From the NCBI RefSeq assembly GCF_030814655.1, contig NZ_JAUSVK010000001.1, positions 2,375,501 through 2,439,500 on the forward strand: DNA of 64,000 bases, given 5' to 3'. The notes below the pieces were generated by a model. That model saw nothing but the letters and a program-made list of their open reading frames with translations, did not search any database and had not been told where the DNA came from. The position numbers and the translations under genes were made by a program. The stretch is from Labrys monachus. GTDB taxonomy: Bacteria; Pseudomonadota; Alphaproteobacteria; Rhizobiales; Labraceae. Below are positions 18,323-27,261 of the stretch, in pieces (position 1 is the stretch's first letter; the number at the start of each line of letters is the position of its first letter).

Positions 18323-19237
18323 ATGGAGCGCAAGCAAGGGTTGCAGGTCGGCGTGATCGGCTTGGGTTCGATGGGCTTCGGCATGGCCGGCTCCCTGCTG
18401 CGGGCAGGGCATTCTGTCACCGGCTGCGACGTTCACCCCGAGCCGGCGCGGGCGCTGGCCGCGGCGGGCGGCAGGGCCGCTTCCAAGCCGGCGGAGGCGG
18501 CCGCGGAGGCCGATATCGTCGTGGTCGTCGTTGTCAACGCCGCCCAGACGGAGACCGTGCTGTTCGGCCCGGACGGGGCCGCCGCGGCCATGAAGCCGGG
18601 TGCGGTGATCATCGCCTCCGCCACCATGGCTCCCGACATCGCGAGGGGCTTGGCGGCGCGCGCCGCCGCGCTCGGCCTCCTCTATCTCGATGCCCCGATC
18701 AGCGGCGGGGCCGCCAAGGCGGCGCAGGGCGAACTGACCATCATGGCCTCCGGCAGTCCGGAGGCCTTCTCCCGGGCGCGCCCGGCGCTCGATGCCATGG
18801 CCGCGAAGGTCTACGAACTCGGCGACGAGGCCGGCGTGGGCGCGGCGTTCAAGGTGGTGAACCAGCTTCTCGCCGGCGTCCACATCGCTGCGGCCTGCGA
18901 AGCGGTCACCTTCGCCAAGCGTCTCGGGCTCGATCTCGACAAGGTCTATGAGGTGATCACGGGCTCCGCCGGCAATTCCTGGATGTTCGAGAACAGGGTG
19001 CCCCACATCCTCGAAGGCGACTACACGCCGCGCAGCGCCGTCGACATCTTCACCAAGGACCTCGGCATCGTCAGCGATATCGGGCGCGCCGAAAAATTCC
19101 CGCTGCCGATCGCGGCGACCGCCCTGCAGATGTTCCTGATGACGGCGGCGGCCGGCATGGGCCGCGACGACGATGCCTCCGTCGCGCGCCTCATCGCGCA
19201 GATCACCGGCCTGGACCTGCCGAAGAAGGCCCGATAG
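18323..19237 (+). CDS. NAD-dependent beta-hydroxyacid dehydrogenase, L-threonate dehydrogenase-like
   Basis: 304 residues. Rossmann motif VGVIGLGSMGFGMAGSL, substrate motif YLDAPISGGAAKAAQGELTIM, catalytic lysine in FKVVNQLLAGVH and the DIFTKDLGIV segment are those of HIBADH-family enzymes, closest in style to L-threonate dehydrogenase (LtnD). ATG 18323 has GAGGAAGGCGG upstream. It is divergent from lacI across a matching operator. LtnD partners (OtnC, OtnI, DenD kinase) are not in this window, so the assignment to threonate is tentative. Confidence 0.83.
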   Translation: MERKQGLQVGVIGLGSMGFGMAGSLLRAGHSVTGCDVHPEPARALAAAGGRAASKPAEAAAEADIVVVVVVNAAQTETVLFGPDGAAAAMKPGAVIIASATMAPDIARGLAARAAALGLLYLDAPISGGAAKAAQGELTIMASGSPEAFSRARPALDAMAAKVYELGDEAGVGAAFKVVNQLLAGVHIAAACEAVTFAKRLGLDLDKVYEVITGSAGNSWMFENRVPHILEGDYTPRSAVDIFTKDLGIVSDIGRAEKFPLPIAATALQMFLMTAAAGMGRDDDASVARLIAQITGLDLPKKAR

Positions 19238-19247
19238 CCCCAGGACC

Positions 19248-19264
19248 GCCGGCGTCCCGCCGGC
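19248..19264. terminator. GCCGGC hairpin between convergent genes
   Basis: A 6-bp GC-only stem (GCCGGC twice, self-complementary) with a 5-base loop just after the stop at 19237 and before the convergent epimerase stop (19311). Plausible terminator without T-run. Confidence 0.35.
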
Positions 19265-19310
19265 TCTCGAACCGTCATCCTTTCGGACATAGGCCGGCGG
19301 TCCCGGGAGA

Positions 19311-20207
19311 TCAGCCCTTCACATAGTTGCGCCAGGGATGCTCTTCCCTGAAGCCGAGCACCTCGCGGATCTTCCGGTTGGACAGCAGCGATTCGAATTC
19401 GCCCAGTTCGCCCTTCACCGGCACGTTCGGGTAGAAGCGCTTCAGCAGTTCGGCCGTCGGCAGGTTGGACGAGGTGTCGTCGTTCACCGCATTGAAGACC
19501 TGGAAGCCGAGCCCATCCTTCTCCACCGCGAGGCGGACGATCTGGCCGAGATCGCGGGCGTCTATATAGCTCCAGGCGATGCGTTTGCGGAAACCCGGGT
19601 CGGCGAACCATTTGGGGAAGTTTTCGGTGTAGTCCTCGGGGATGAGCACATTGCCGATGCGCAGCGCATAGATGTCGGCGCCGTCCCGCAGCGAGAAGGC
19701 CCGCGCCGTCTTCTCGTTGACGATCTTCGACAGGGCGTAGCTGTCCATCGGATTGACGTCATAGTCCTCGTCGAGCGGGAAATAATCGGGGTCGCGGTGC
19801 TCGTTCGCGAACACGACGCCATAGGTGGTCTCGCTGGAGGCGATGACGATCTTGCGGATGCCGAGCTTGGTCGCCGCCTCGATGACGTTGTAGGTGCCCA
19901 TGGCGTTGATGCGGAACACCTCGTTGTCGGGCACGATCATGATGCGCGGGATGGCGGCGAAATGCACGACGGCGTCGACCGGCTGCGGGCGGAGCGAAGC
20001 ATCGAATTCATGCGTGCCCATATAGCTGGACAGCGCGTTGAACACCTGCCCGGAATCGGTGATGTCGGCGATGAGCGTGCGCACCTTGGGATTGTCGAGA
20101 GGCCTGGTGTCGATATTGAGCACCTCGTAGCCGTGATCGACGAGATATTGCACGACGTGTCGGCCGGCCTTGCCGCTGCCGCCGGTGAACATGATGCGTT
20201 TGGTCAC
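19311..20207 (-). CDS. NAD-dependent epimerase/dehydratase (extended SDR)
   Basis: 298 residues. N-terminal NAD motif FTGGSGKAGRHVVQYL, acidic residue in NIDTRP, and catalytic YxxxK in MDSYALSKIVNEKTA identify an extended short-chain dehydrogenase/epimerase. GTG 20207 is the start because AGGAGGAACT lies just upstream. It is the last gene of a four-gene minus-strand operon (GntR, enolase-superfamily dehydratase, MFS, epimerase), so it probably acts on a sugar or sugar acid, possibly as a uronate or lactone dehydrogenase. Exact reaction unknown. Confidence 0.83.
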   Translation of the reverse strand: MTKRIMFTGGSGKAGRHVVQYLVDHGYEVLNIDTRPLDNPKVRTLIADITDSGQVFNALSSYMGTHEFDASLRPQPVDAVVHFAAIPRIMIVPDNEVFRINAMGTYNVIEAATKLGIRKIVIASSETTYGVVFANEHRDPDYFPLDEDYDVNPMDSYALSKIVNEKTARAFSLRDGADIYALRIGNVLIPEDYTENFPKWFADPGFRKRIAWSYIDARDLGQIVRLAVEKDGLGFQVFNAVNDDTSSNLPTAELLKRFYPNVPVKGELGEFESLLSNRKIREVLGFREEHPWRNYVKG

Positions 20208-20314
20208 TATAGTTCCTCCTGATCGCTTGTTTGGCGGCCGTCCCATGCCGCGCGGCGCGGCGACCGAGGCCGTCGCGCCGTTTCCTCGTAGTTCCGATTG
20301 CGGTCACCGAGTCG

Positions 20315-21697
20315 TCAATCGTCTTCGTAGCCGTAGACTTCCGGCAGGATGAAGATCGCGGCCAGCAGCCCCATCAGCGGGAAGATCGCCGTCACCAGCG
20401 TCGCGTTTGCCTGCCCGATCGCCCCAAACAGCACGGGGAAGAGGAAGATGCCGAGAAAGGACGGCAGCTTGACGAAGATATAGGCGAAACCCGAGGCGGT
20501 GCCGCGATATTCGGGCCGGGCGACCATGGTCGGGATGGTCATGCAGTTCTCGGCGTCCCAGTAATGGCCCCACAGCACCGCCGCCGCCGCGAAGGGAAGG
20601 ATGATGGTGTGGCCGGTATAGAGGGCGAACGCCGCCACCAGAAGGCCGACCAGGACGATGCTGAAGCCCCAGATGCTGAGGCCGCGCTGGCCGATCTTCG
20701 GGGTGATCAGCGGCCCGACCCAGCCGGAGACGGCGGCTACCAGATAGAGCGCGATGGTCACGAGGTTGGTGCCGAGCGCGCCGGACACGCCCACCATGAA
20801 CAGCAGCACGGGGATATAGAAGGCGAAGGTGGAGAATTCGAGCCCCTGGGCGACGCAGGCGATCCAGCCGAACAGGGTGGCGCGCCGGCGGATCGGATCC
20901 TTGAAGATATGGGCCAGGAAGGCGGAGGATTTCGGCTTCTCGACGACGACGTCACGATCGGGCAGCATGTCGAGCCCGTCGTGATACATCTCCGCGGCAA
21001 CCTGCTTGGCCTCACGGAAGCGGCCATGGCGGATGAGCCAGATCGCAGTCTCCGGCAGATTGTGGCGCAGCAGGAAGATGATCGCGGCCGGCAGTGCGCC
21101 GAGGCCGAGCGTGACACGCCAGATCAGGTCGGGCGGCAGGTTGATGATGATGAAGACGGCGATGCAGGCGAGCGTCACCACCTGGCCGAGGGCGAACATG
21201 AACTGCCAGCGATTGCCGACCACCTCGCGCTCGCCCTTGGGCAGGAACTCCATGATGTAGGTGTAGCCGTTCGAGATGTCGCTTCCGAGGGGAATGCCGA
21301 GGACGAGGCGGATCACCGCCAGCCACACCATGTTGGGCGCAAAGGCCTGGGCCAGCGCCAGCACGATGAACATCAGCATGGTCGACAGGAAGACCTTGCG
21401 CCGGCCGATCCTGTCGGAGAGCCACCCGCCCAGCAGCGAGCCGATCACCGCGCCGGCCTGCGTGCCCGCCGCGGCGAAGCCGAGCAGCGCCGGGGACGGA
21501 TTGAAGATCTCCTTCAGATAGATCATCACGAAGGCGATCGAATAGAGATCCCATGCCTCGACCAGGATCGAGGCGAGCATCAGCCAGCCGACGCGCTTGC
21601 TCTGGGGACTATAATTGGAAACCAAATATTTGACGGCCTTGTCCATCAGCGCCTGATCGGCGGGACTGGCCACAATGGAGCCGGAGGCAGTTGCCAT
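20315..21697 (-). CDS. MFS transporter, probable sugar-acid symporter
   Basis: 460 residues with about twelve hydrophobic helices. The loop between helices 2 and 3 carries the MFS signature GGWLSDRIGRRKVFL, and the sugar-transporter-like PETAIWLIRHGRFREAK follows the sixth helix. ATG 21697 has GGAAGGA about nine bases upstream. It lies 51 bases after the dehydratase gene in the same operon and most likely imports the acid that the dehydratase consumes. Confidence 0.85.
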   Translation of the reverse strand: MATASGSIVASPADQALMDKAVKYLVSNYSPQSKRVGWLMLASILVEAWDLYSIAFVMIYLKEIFNPSPALLGFAAAGTQAGAVIGSLLGGWLSDRIGRRKVFLSTMLMFIVLALAQAFAPNMVWLAVIRLVLGIPLGSDISNGYTYIMEFLPKGEREVVGNRWQFMFALGQVVTLACIAVFIIINLPPDLIWRVTLGLGALPAAIIFLLRHNLPETAIWLIRHGRFREAKQVAAEMYHDGLDMLPDRDVVVEKPKSSAFLAHIFKDPIRRRATLFGWIACVAQGLEFSTFAFYIPVLLFMVGVSGALGTNLVTIALYLVAAVSGWVGPLITPKIGQRGLSIWGFSIVLVGLLVAAFALYTGHTIILPFAAAAVLWGHYWDAENCMTIPTMVARPEYRGTASGFAYIFVKLPSFLGIFLFPVLFGAIGQANATLVTAIFPLMGLLAAIFILPEVYGYEDD

Positions 21698-21748
21698 TTC
21701 CAAATGTTCCTTCCTGCGGGCCGGCCCAAGCGGCCGCCCATGCTCCAT

Positions 21749-22957
21749 TCATAGATCGGAAGCATCCGAGACGCGACGCGTGACCGTGAAGGCCTTGTCG
21801 AGATCGGGGGAAAGGTCGAGGCCGAGCCCGGGGCCGGGCGGCACCGTTATCATTCCGTCCTTCACCTGGGGAACCGCGGTGACGAGGTCGCGGTACCAGG
21901 TGCGGTAATAGGCGCGCACGCTCTCCTGCACGAGCGCGTTCGGCGCATTGAGCGACAAATGGGTGGAAGCGGCGAGCACCACCGGCCCTGTGCAATCGTG
22001 CGGGGCGACGGGCAGGTGCCAGGCTTCCGCCATCGAGGCGATCTTGCGCGCTTCCGACAGGCCGCCGCACCAGGCGATGTCGAGCATGACGACGCCGGCG
22101 ACGCCGGTTTCGAGCAGGTCGCGGAAGGCCCAGCGCGACCCCAGCGTTTCCGAGCCGCAGATCGGCGCCTCCGAGGCTTCGGCATACCGCTTGAGGCTGG
22201 CCAGGCTGTCCATCTTGATCGGATCCTCGTGCCAGAAGGTGCCGTAGGGCTGGAGGGCCCTGGCGATGGTCATCGCCGGCAGGAGCTGCCACATCGAATG
22301 GAACTCGACCATGATGTCGATGCGGTCACCCACCGCCTTGCGGATCTTTTCGAACGGCTCGAGGGCGCCCCTGAGGTCCGCGCCGGAAATATAGCGCCCC
22401 TCGGTCTTCTCGGCCGCCATGTCGAACGGCCAGATCTTCATCGCCGTGATGCCTTCGGAAAGCAGTTCCTCGGCGAGTTCCCCGGCATTGGTGAGGAAGG
22501 CGTTGAGATCGTCGTAATCGGTGCGTTCCCCATCCCGGAGGCCGTAATTGGCGACCTTCTGCCCGCCGGCCTTGCGCATGTAGCCGGTACCCGCGCAGGT
22601 GTTGTAGGTACGGATGCTCTCGCGCGAGAAGCCGCCGAGGAGCTGGGCGATCGGCTGGCCCGTCGCCTTGCCGAACAGGTCCCACAATGCGATATCGATC
22701 GCCGAATTGCCGCGCACTTCCGCGCCGGTCGAGCGGAAGCCGAGATAGCCGACGAGGTCCTTGGCGATGCGGTCGATCGCCAGGGGATCGCGGCCTATCA
22801 GCTTGGCGGCGGCGACCTCGTGCAGATAGCTCTCCACCGTCCTCGGCATGAAGAACGTCTCGCCGAGGCCGGCGACGCCCTCGTCGGTATGGACCTTGAC
22901 CCACAGGAGGTTGGGAAACTCCTCCGCGCGGATCGTCTCGATCTGCGTAATCTTCAT
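21749..22957 (-). CDS. enolase-superfamily (mandelate racemase group) sugar-acid dehydratase
   Basis: 402-residue member of the MR/MLE family. The capping domain starts MKITQIETIRAEEFPN. In the barrel, Lys174 (AMKIWPFD), metal ligands Glu218 (MVEFHSMW), Glu244 (WHEDPI) and Glu270 (CGSETLG), and the general base His320 (VAPHDCTGPV) are visible. The lack of a KxK motif and the presence of the late histidine favour an acid-sugar dehydratase over a muconate cycloisomerase. It is downstream of a GntR gene (34 bases) and upstream of an MFS transporter. The particular sugar acid cannot be told. Confidence 0.85.
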   Translation of the reverse strand: MKITQIETIRAEEFPNLLWVKVHTDEGVAGLGETFFMPRTVESYLHEVAAAKLIGRDPLAIDRIAKDLVGYLGFRSTGAEVRGNSAIDIALWDLFGKATGQPIAQLLGGFSRESIRTYNTCAGTGYMRKAGGQKVANYGLRDGERTDYDDLNAFLTNAGELAEELLSEGITAMKIWPFDMAAEKTEGRYISGADLRGALEPFEKIRKAVGDRIDIMVEFHSMWQLLPAMTIARALQPYGTFWHEDPIKMDSLASLKRYAEASEAPICGSETLGSRWAFRDLLETGVAGVVMLDIAWCGGLSEARKIASMAEAWHLPVAPHDCTGPVVLAASTHLSLNAPNALVQESVRAYYRTWYRDLVTAVPQVKDGMITVPPGPGLGLDLSPDLDKAFTVTRRVSDASDL

Positions 22958-22991
22958 GTCCTGCCTCGCCAATCCCTGTGGTGATGGAAAT

Positions 22992-23723
22992 TCACTGGAC
23001 GCCCGCCGCGACGAGCGCCTTCACGCTGTGGTCGAAATGCAGGCGCATCGCCGCCTCCGCGGCGCGAGCGTCGCGGCCTTCGACGGCGGCCGCGATGGCC
23101 TCGTGGGCGGCGATCGACTCCATGCGCTCCGCGTCGGCGGACCGGCTTCGCCAGCCCGTCGGCCAGGTCTGGCGCGTGACGCCCTGGAACGCCTCGAGCA
23201 GGAGGGAGAAGCCGGGATTGCGCGAGGCGGTTGCGATGGCCTGGTGGAAGGCGATGTCGTGCTCCATCACCTGCTCCGGCCTGGCGAAGTCCCGCCGCAT
23301 CGCCGCCGCGAGGGCCTTGATGGCGGCCGCCTCGCCGTCGTCGCGCCGCAGGGCGGCGAGCACGACCGTCCGCGATTCGATGGTGCGGCGCATGTCGTAG
23401 ATCTGCTGGATCGAGACGTGGTCGGTCCGCACGGCATGTTCGAACACGATCGAGAGCACGGCGCTGTCGACGCGGGCGACCCGGGCCCGCCGGCCGTTGC
23501 CGACGTCGATCAGCCCGAGGGCCGACAGGGAACGGAAGGCCTCGCGCACCACCACGCGGGACACGCCGAGCGTGCCGGCGAACACGCCCTCGCTCGGCAG
23601 CAGGTCGCCGGGCATCAGGCCGTGGGCGCGGATATGTCCGTTGACGGCCTGGACGACGGCATCGACCCGGTTGCCGTGAGGTGGCGCTTCGTGGGACTCC
23701 CGCCTGGTTTCGGCTGCCGGCAT
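22992..23723 (-). CDS. GntR family (FadR-type, FCD) regulator
   Basis: 243 residues. Winged helix GDLLPSEGVFAGTLGVSRVVVREAFRSLSALGLIDVGNGRRARV, then an FCD domain with DIAFHQAIATASRNP and a later histidine pair (IAAHEAI, LHFDHS) for metal or ligand binding. It is the first gene of the dehydratase operon and has an inverted repeat 7 bases upstream of its start, so it probably represses itself and the operon until the sugar acid is present. Confidence 0.87.
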   Translation of the reverse strand: MPAAETRRESHEAPPHGNRVDAVVQAVNGHIRAHGLMPGDLLPSEGVFAGTLGVSRVVVREAFRSLSALGLIDVGNGRRARVARVDSAVLSIVFEHAVRTDHVSIQQIYDMRRTIESRTVVLAALRRDDGEAAAIKALAAAMRRDFARPEQVMEHDIAFHQAIATASRNPGFSLLLEAFQGVTRQTWPTGWRSRSADAERMESIAAHEAIAAAVEGRDARAAEAAMRLHFDHSVKALVAAGVQ

Positions 23724-23730
23724 CGTCGAG

Positions 23731-23745
23731 ACCTATATGATAGGT
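23731..23745. promoter_or_regulatory. ACCTAT-ATG-ATAGGT operator upstream of gntR
   Basis: A perfect 6-3-6 inverted repeat immediately upstream of the GntR start codon at 23723. The size, symmetry and position fit autoregulation by the FadR-type protein. Confidence 0.6.
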
Positions 23746-23868
23746 TGCTCAGACCTTCTAGCCAGCCAGGTGCCGGCTCGTCAATGCCCCTCGCGTGTTG
23801 CGGCCTGCCGCCGCGAGGGCGACCACCTGGCCGCCGCAGCCCCTCCGGGGTACCCGAAGGCGGGCCGC

Positions 23869-24762
23869 TCACCCCGCAGGCGGTGCGCCGGGCACCGGGA
23901 ACGGCGTCAGTCGCAGCAGTTTCTCGGGATTGCGGATCACATAGATGGCGGCGATCCTGCCGCCGTCGATCGCCAGGACCGTCGCCTGGGGCAGGCCGTC
24001 GGCCTCCAGCGTGACGAAGCCGGGGAGCCCGTTGATGAGGCCCTCCTCGAGCACGGGAGGGGACGCGCCGCCGCGCTTGCGGGCGAGGGCGGCGAGCAGG
24101 CGGACGACCTTGTCGCGGCTGCGGATCGGGTTGAGGGCGGCGGGACGCACGCCGCCGCCGTCCGACTGGAAGACGACGTCCTCGGCGAGGATCAATTGGA
24201 GCGCCTCGACGTCCCCGCTGCGCGCCGCGGCGAGAAAGGCCGCCGCGATCCTGCGGCCCTGCTCCTCGGCAACCGGAAAGCGGGGGCGGGCCTCGCGGAC
24301 ATGGTCGCGCGCCCGGTCGGCCAATCGGCGGCAGGCGATGGCCGTCCGCCCGATCGAGCGCGACACCTCGTCGAAGCTCTGGCCGAACACGTCATGCAGC
24401 AGGAAGGCCGCGCGCTCCAGCGGCGAGAGCCGTTCGAGCGCGAGCATCAAAGTGAGCGTAATGTCATCGGCTTCGTCTTCCGGCGACTCGACGACGGGTT
24501 CCGGAAGCCAGGGGCCGATATAGATCTCCCGCCTGGCGCGTGCCGATTTCAGCACGTCCAGGCAGAGCCGGGCCACGATGCGCATGAGGTAGGCCTCGGG
24601 ATCGCGGATGCCGCCGCGATCCCGCCGGTGCCAGCGGATGAAGGCGTCCTGGACGACATCCTCGGCTTCCGCAACGGAGCCGAGCATGCGGTAGGCCAGC
24701 CGCACGAGCCTGGGGCGGCTGGCCTCGAACGACCTGTCCTGCGCCGGATCAGGCGGCGACAT
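23869..24762 (-). CDS. RNA polymerase sigma factor, ECF41 group
   Basis: 297-residue extracytoplasmic-function sigma factor. Sigma2 (RLVRLAYRMLGSVAEAEDVVQDAFIRWHRRD) and sigma4 (LERLSPLERAAFLLHDVFGQSFDEVSRSIGRT) are followed by a C-terminal SnoaL-like extension. ECF41 hallmarks are all present: WLPEP at 85-89, DGGG at 201-204 and the NPDKL-like NPEKL at 278-282. In this group the extension, not an anti-sigma factor, controls activity. It overlaps the end of the carboxymuconolactone decarboxylase gene by 14 bases, the usual ECF41 partner. Confidence 0.92.
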   Translation of the reverse strand: MSPPDPAQDRSFEASRPRLVRLAYRMLGSVAEAEDVVQDAFIRWHRRDRGGIRDPEAYLMRIVARLCLDVLKSARARREIYIGPWLPEPVVESPEDEADDITLTLMLALERLSPLERAAFLLHDVFGQSFDEVSRSIGRTAIACRRLADRARDHVREARPRFPVAEEQGRRIAAAFLAAARSGDVEALQLILAEDVVFQSDGGGVRPAALNPIRSRDKVVRLLAALARKRGGASPPVLEEGLINGLPGFVTLEADGLPQATVLAIDGGRIAAIYVIRNPEKLLRLTPFPVPGAPPAG

Positions 24763-25210
24763 CGCCCGCCGCCACCGGATGGACGGCGCGAAAGCCGATG
24801 GCGAGGCGGTTCCAGCCGTTGATGGCGACGATCAGCATGGTGAGCTTCACCATCTCCTCCTCCGAGAAGAAGCGTCGGAGTTCTTCGTAGTCGCCATCCG
24901 GCGCATGCGTCTGCGCCACGAGCGTCAGGGCCTCGGTCCAGGCGAGCGCCGCCCGCTCGCGCCCGCTGTAGAGCGGCGATTCGCGCCATGCGTTCAGGAG
25001 GTAGAGCCGCTGTTCCGTTTCACCGGCCTTGCGGGCGTCCCTGGCGTGCATGTCGAGGCAGAAGGCACAGCCATTGATCTGGGAAGCGCGCATCTTCACC
25101 AGTTCGATCAGGCTGTATTCGAGCCCGCTGTTGCGCACGCTGGCTTCGAGCTCATACATCGGCTTCAGCGCGGCCGGGGCGGCGCCGGCGGCATTCAGTC
25201 TCGGTTTCAT
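24749..25210 (-). CDS. carboxymuconolactone decarboxylase/AhpD-like protein, ECF41 partner
   Basis: 153 residues. The AhpD-type active site CAFCLDMH (Cys48, Cys51, His55) is intact, preceded by ELVKMRASQING. Such proteins act as peroxidases or disulfide reductases rather than true decarboxylases. ATG 25210 has CGGAGA upstream. It is the first gene of a two-gene operon with the ECF41 sigma factor and carries the group-specific promoter upstream, the standard autoregulated layout. Confidence 0.9.
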   Translation of the reverse strand: MKPRLNAAGAAPAALKPMYELEASVRNSGLEYSLIELVKMRASQINGCAFCLDMHARDARKAGETEQRLYLLNAWRESPLYSGRERAALAWTEALTLVAQTHAPDGDYEELRRFFSEEEMVKLTMLIVAINGWNRLAIGFRAVHPVAAGDVAA

Positions 25211-25239
25211 ATCGGTCTCCGTGAGGCATACGCCGACAA

Positions 25240-25266
25240 GACGAGACGCGGGCCGCGGATGTGACA
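25240..25266 (-). promoter_or_regulatory. ECF41-type promoter TGTCACA-N16-CGTC
   Basis: On the minus strand TGTCACA (25266-25260) is followed by exactly 16 bases and CGTC (25243-25240), matching the ECF41 consensus as I know it. It lies 30 bases upstream of the decarboxylase start. Confidence 0.85.
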
Positions 25267-25382
25267 TGCCCCGGCGAATTTTCCTCGGGCGGGAAGAAGC
25301 GCTTCCGCCGGGCGTTTCTCCGGGCGCTCCGTGAAATCGTTCGCCGCCGGTCGCGCCGAGCGGGACCGGAGATCGCGACGCC

Positions 25383-26582
25383 TCAGTCGATGCGGCGCGT
25401 GCCGAGGCGCGAAAGGAAGGCGAGCGAGACGCTGGTGAGGCCGAGCGACATCAGCCACCAGGTCTGCCAGGCGGCGAGGCCGGCGAACATCATCACCGCC
25501 GTCGAGGCGCCGATGGCGACGGCCGCGGGGATCGAGCGGTCGTCCCGCCGCTCGACCGCCCGGAACGAGGCCCACAAAGCGAGGGCGCTCAGCGCCACGC
25601 CGACGGCGCCGAGTTCCAGCCAGATCTGCAGGGCGGCATTGCGGGGGGAGGCCAGAAGCTGCCCGCCGACGCCGCGGGTCAACCACGCGCTCGAATCATA
25701 GCCGAAGCCGCCGAGGAAATGGCCGGGAATGGCATGGGTGACGTCGCGCCAGACGCCGACGAGCTGGTCGCCTTCGGCCGGCAGCAGGAAGCCGCCGTAA
25801 AGCGACATCAGCCATCCGATCAGCGGCGCGAAGACGAGAAGGCCGAGAATGATGCCGCAGACGACGCGCGCGGTGGCGCGCGGACGCCACAAGGCGGGAA
25901 TCATCACCGCCACGCCGGCGAGGAAGGCGGTGAATACGATGAGATTGTGGACCAGCCACAAGGCGGCGATGGTGACGATACACAGCAGCAGGGCCTGCCA
26001 GTTGCGTCCGCGCGCCATCAGCGAGCCCGTGGCCGGCCAGATCAGCAGGGTGAGCAGCATGGCGGCACGCAGGCTCTCGGTATCGTCGATGCTGGTGTCG
26101 ACCCATTGCGCCAGGGGCGAATGAGGCACGAATTCCAGGGCGAGCGTCAGGCTCGCGATCGCTACGCCGATCGGGATGAGATTGACGTCGCTCAGCCGAA
26201 CCCGGTCCTTCAGGCAGGCGATGGCCAGGGAAAACAGCAGGATCGTCAGCAGGACGCCCGGCAGGCGGCCGGCGGCGTTGGCGGGCTTGGGCGTCCAAAG
26301 GATGGTCACGGCGGCCCAGATCAGGATCAGGAACAGCGCCAGCGCCTCGTAGGAAAGCAGGAAGCGGCCGAGCCGGCGCAGGGCCGCGAACAGCCGTCCG
26401 TCCAGCGCTGCCGCGAGGATCAAGAGGGCCGTGGCGATCGGCACCATCACCGCCACCGCACGGCGGGAAAACATGGCGACGAACGGCGAAAAGACCACCA
26501 GCAGGAAAAGGCCCAGCCGGGTCAGGAGGCCCGAAACCGCGAGGGCGGGATCGAGCGGGGCTTCATAGGCGCGCCGTTCCAT
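25383..26582 (-). CDS. multi-pass membrane protein, O-antigen ligase-like
   Basis: 399 residues with roughly ten hydrophobic segments (for example LGLFLLVVFSPFVAMF and VPIATALLILAAAL). The periplasmic loop with GGFGYDSSAWLTRGV and ...RNAALQIWLELGAVGVALSALAL resembles the Wzy_C/O-antigen ligase family (H-N-x-x-L-x-x-x-x-E-x-G pattern, here RNAALQIWLELG, lacking the His). It may join or polymerise surface glycans. It stands alone, divergent from the AT-rich island. Function is not certain. Confidence 0.65.
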   Translation of the reverse strand: MERRAYEAPLDPALAVSGLLTRLGLFLLVVFSPFVAMFSRRAVAVMVPIATALLILAAALDGRLFAALRRLGRFLLSYEALALFLILIWAAVTILWTPKPANAAGRLPGVLLTILLFSLAIACLKDRVRLSDVNLIPIGVAIASLTLALEFVPHSPLAQWVDTSIDDTESLRAAMLLTLLIWPATGSLMARGRNWQALLLCIVTIAALWLVHNLIVFTAFLAGVAVMIPALWRPRATARVVCGIILGLLVFAPLIGWLMSLYGGFLLPAEGDQLVGVWRDVTHAIPGHFLGGFGYDSSAWLTRGVGGQLLASPRNAALQIWLELGAVGVALSALALWASFRAVERRDDRSIPAAVAIGASTAVMMFAGLAAWQTWWLMSLGLTSVSLAFLSRLGTRRID

Positions 26583-27261
26583 CGCCTCGTCCTCGTTCAA
26601 ACAGCGGGTAGCTATGGCGGAACGGATCGGGACCGTCCATGACGAAAAAGTCACAGTGGAGGCAAAATCGCACTTCCGATCGTGTGAAGCGGCGACATTC
26701 GCCCTGCGCCGCAGCACGAAAGGGAGCGGTGCGGCATCGGACCGGCCGGGGAAGAAGCCATCGGACAGGCATAGGCGCTTGACAGCGTCGCCGCTTCGTC
26801 AATCCAGCAGAGGTGCGCTTCGACGAAGCGGGTGATGATATAAGCCATTCTCCGCCCAGGAAATCGTAATAGTATCGTAGAGAATATTCATTTTAAATTC
26901 GGAAAATAATTTCTATTTCAGTTATATATCGCATTAATACTATAAATTTACCTTTTATATAATCTTTTCGGTCTGAATGCCGGCATTGATAACTCAACCT
27001 CGACCATGTCGACAAGCGCTCCCTCGATGCAAAGGCCAGGCATTTGGTGAGATCTCTCAAAATTCGGCTTTCACGTGCCGCCTTAGGCAGGTTGCATGAA
27101 ACCCTATACATTCTTAGTTTCTTTCTAGATTGTGGAACTGGCTGGCTACGCGATACTCCGCCTTCGGGCCTACTCTAGCTGATGCGTTACCCCCGATTGG
27201 TTACCGTGAACGAGCAGTAAAGATCATAAAGAACGTAAAAATCGATTGTAGGAAGCACGAG
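26583..27261. other. intergenic region, AT-rich island boundary
   Basis: About 680 bases without a convincing gene. The first ~260 have the GC content of the chromosome. From about 26845 the sequence turns sharply AT-rich, with runs such as TTTTAAATT and TTATATATCG near 26890-26930. No tRNA, integrase or clear direct repeat was seen. The change marks the left edge of an acquired segment carrying the DUF262 gene. Confidence 0.5.

Noticed and set aside
26893-27111. 72-residue minus-strand frame in the AT-rich boundary
   Set aside because: No motif; random frame in low-GC DNA. A decayed gene cannot be excluded.
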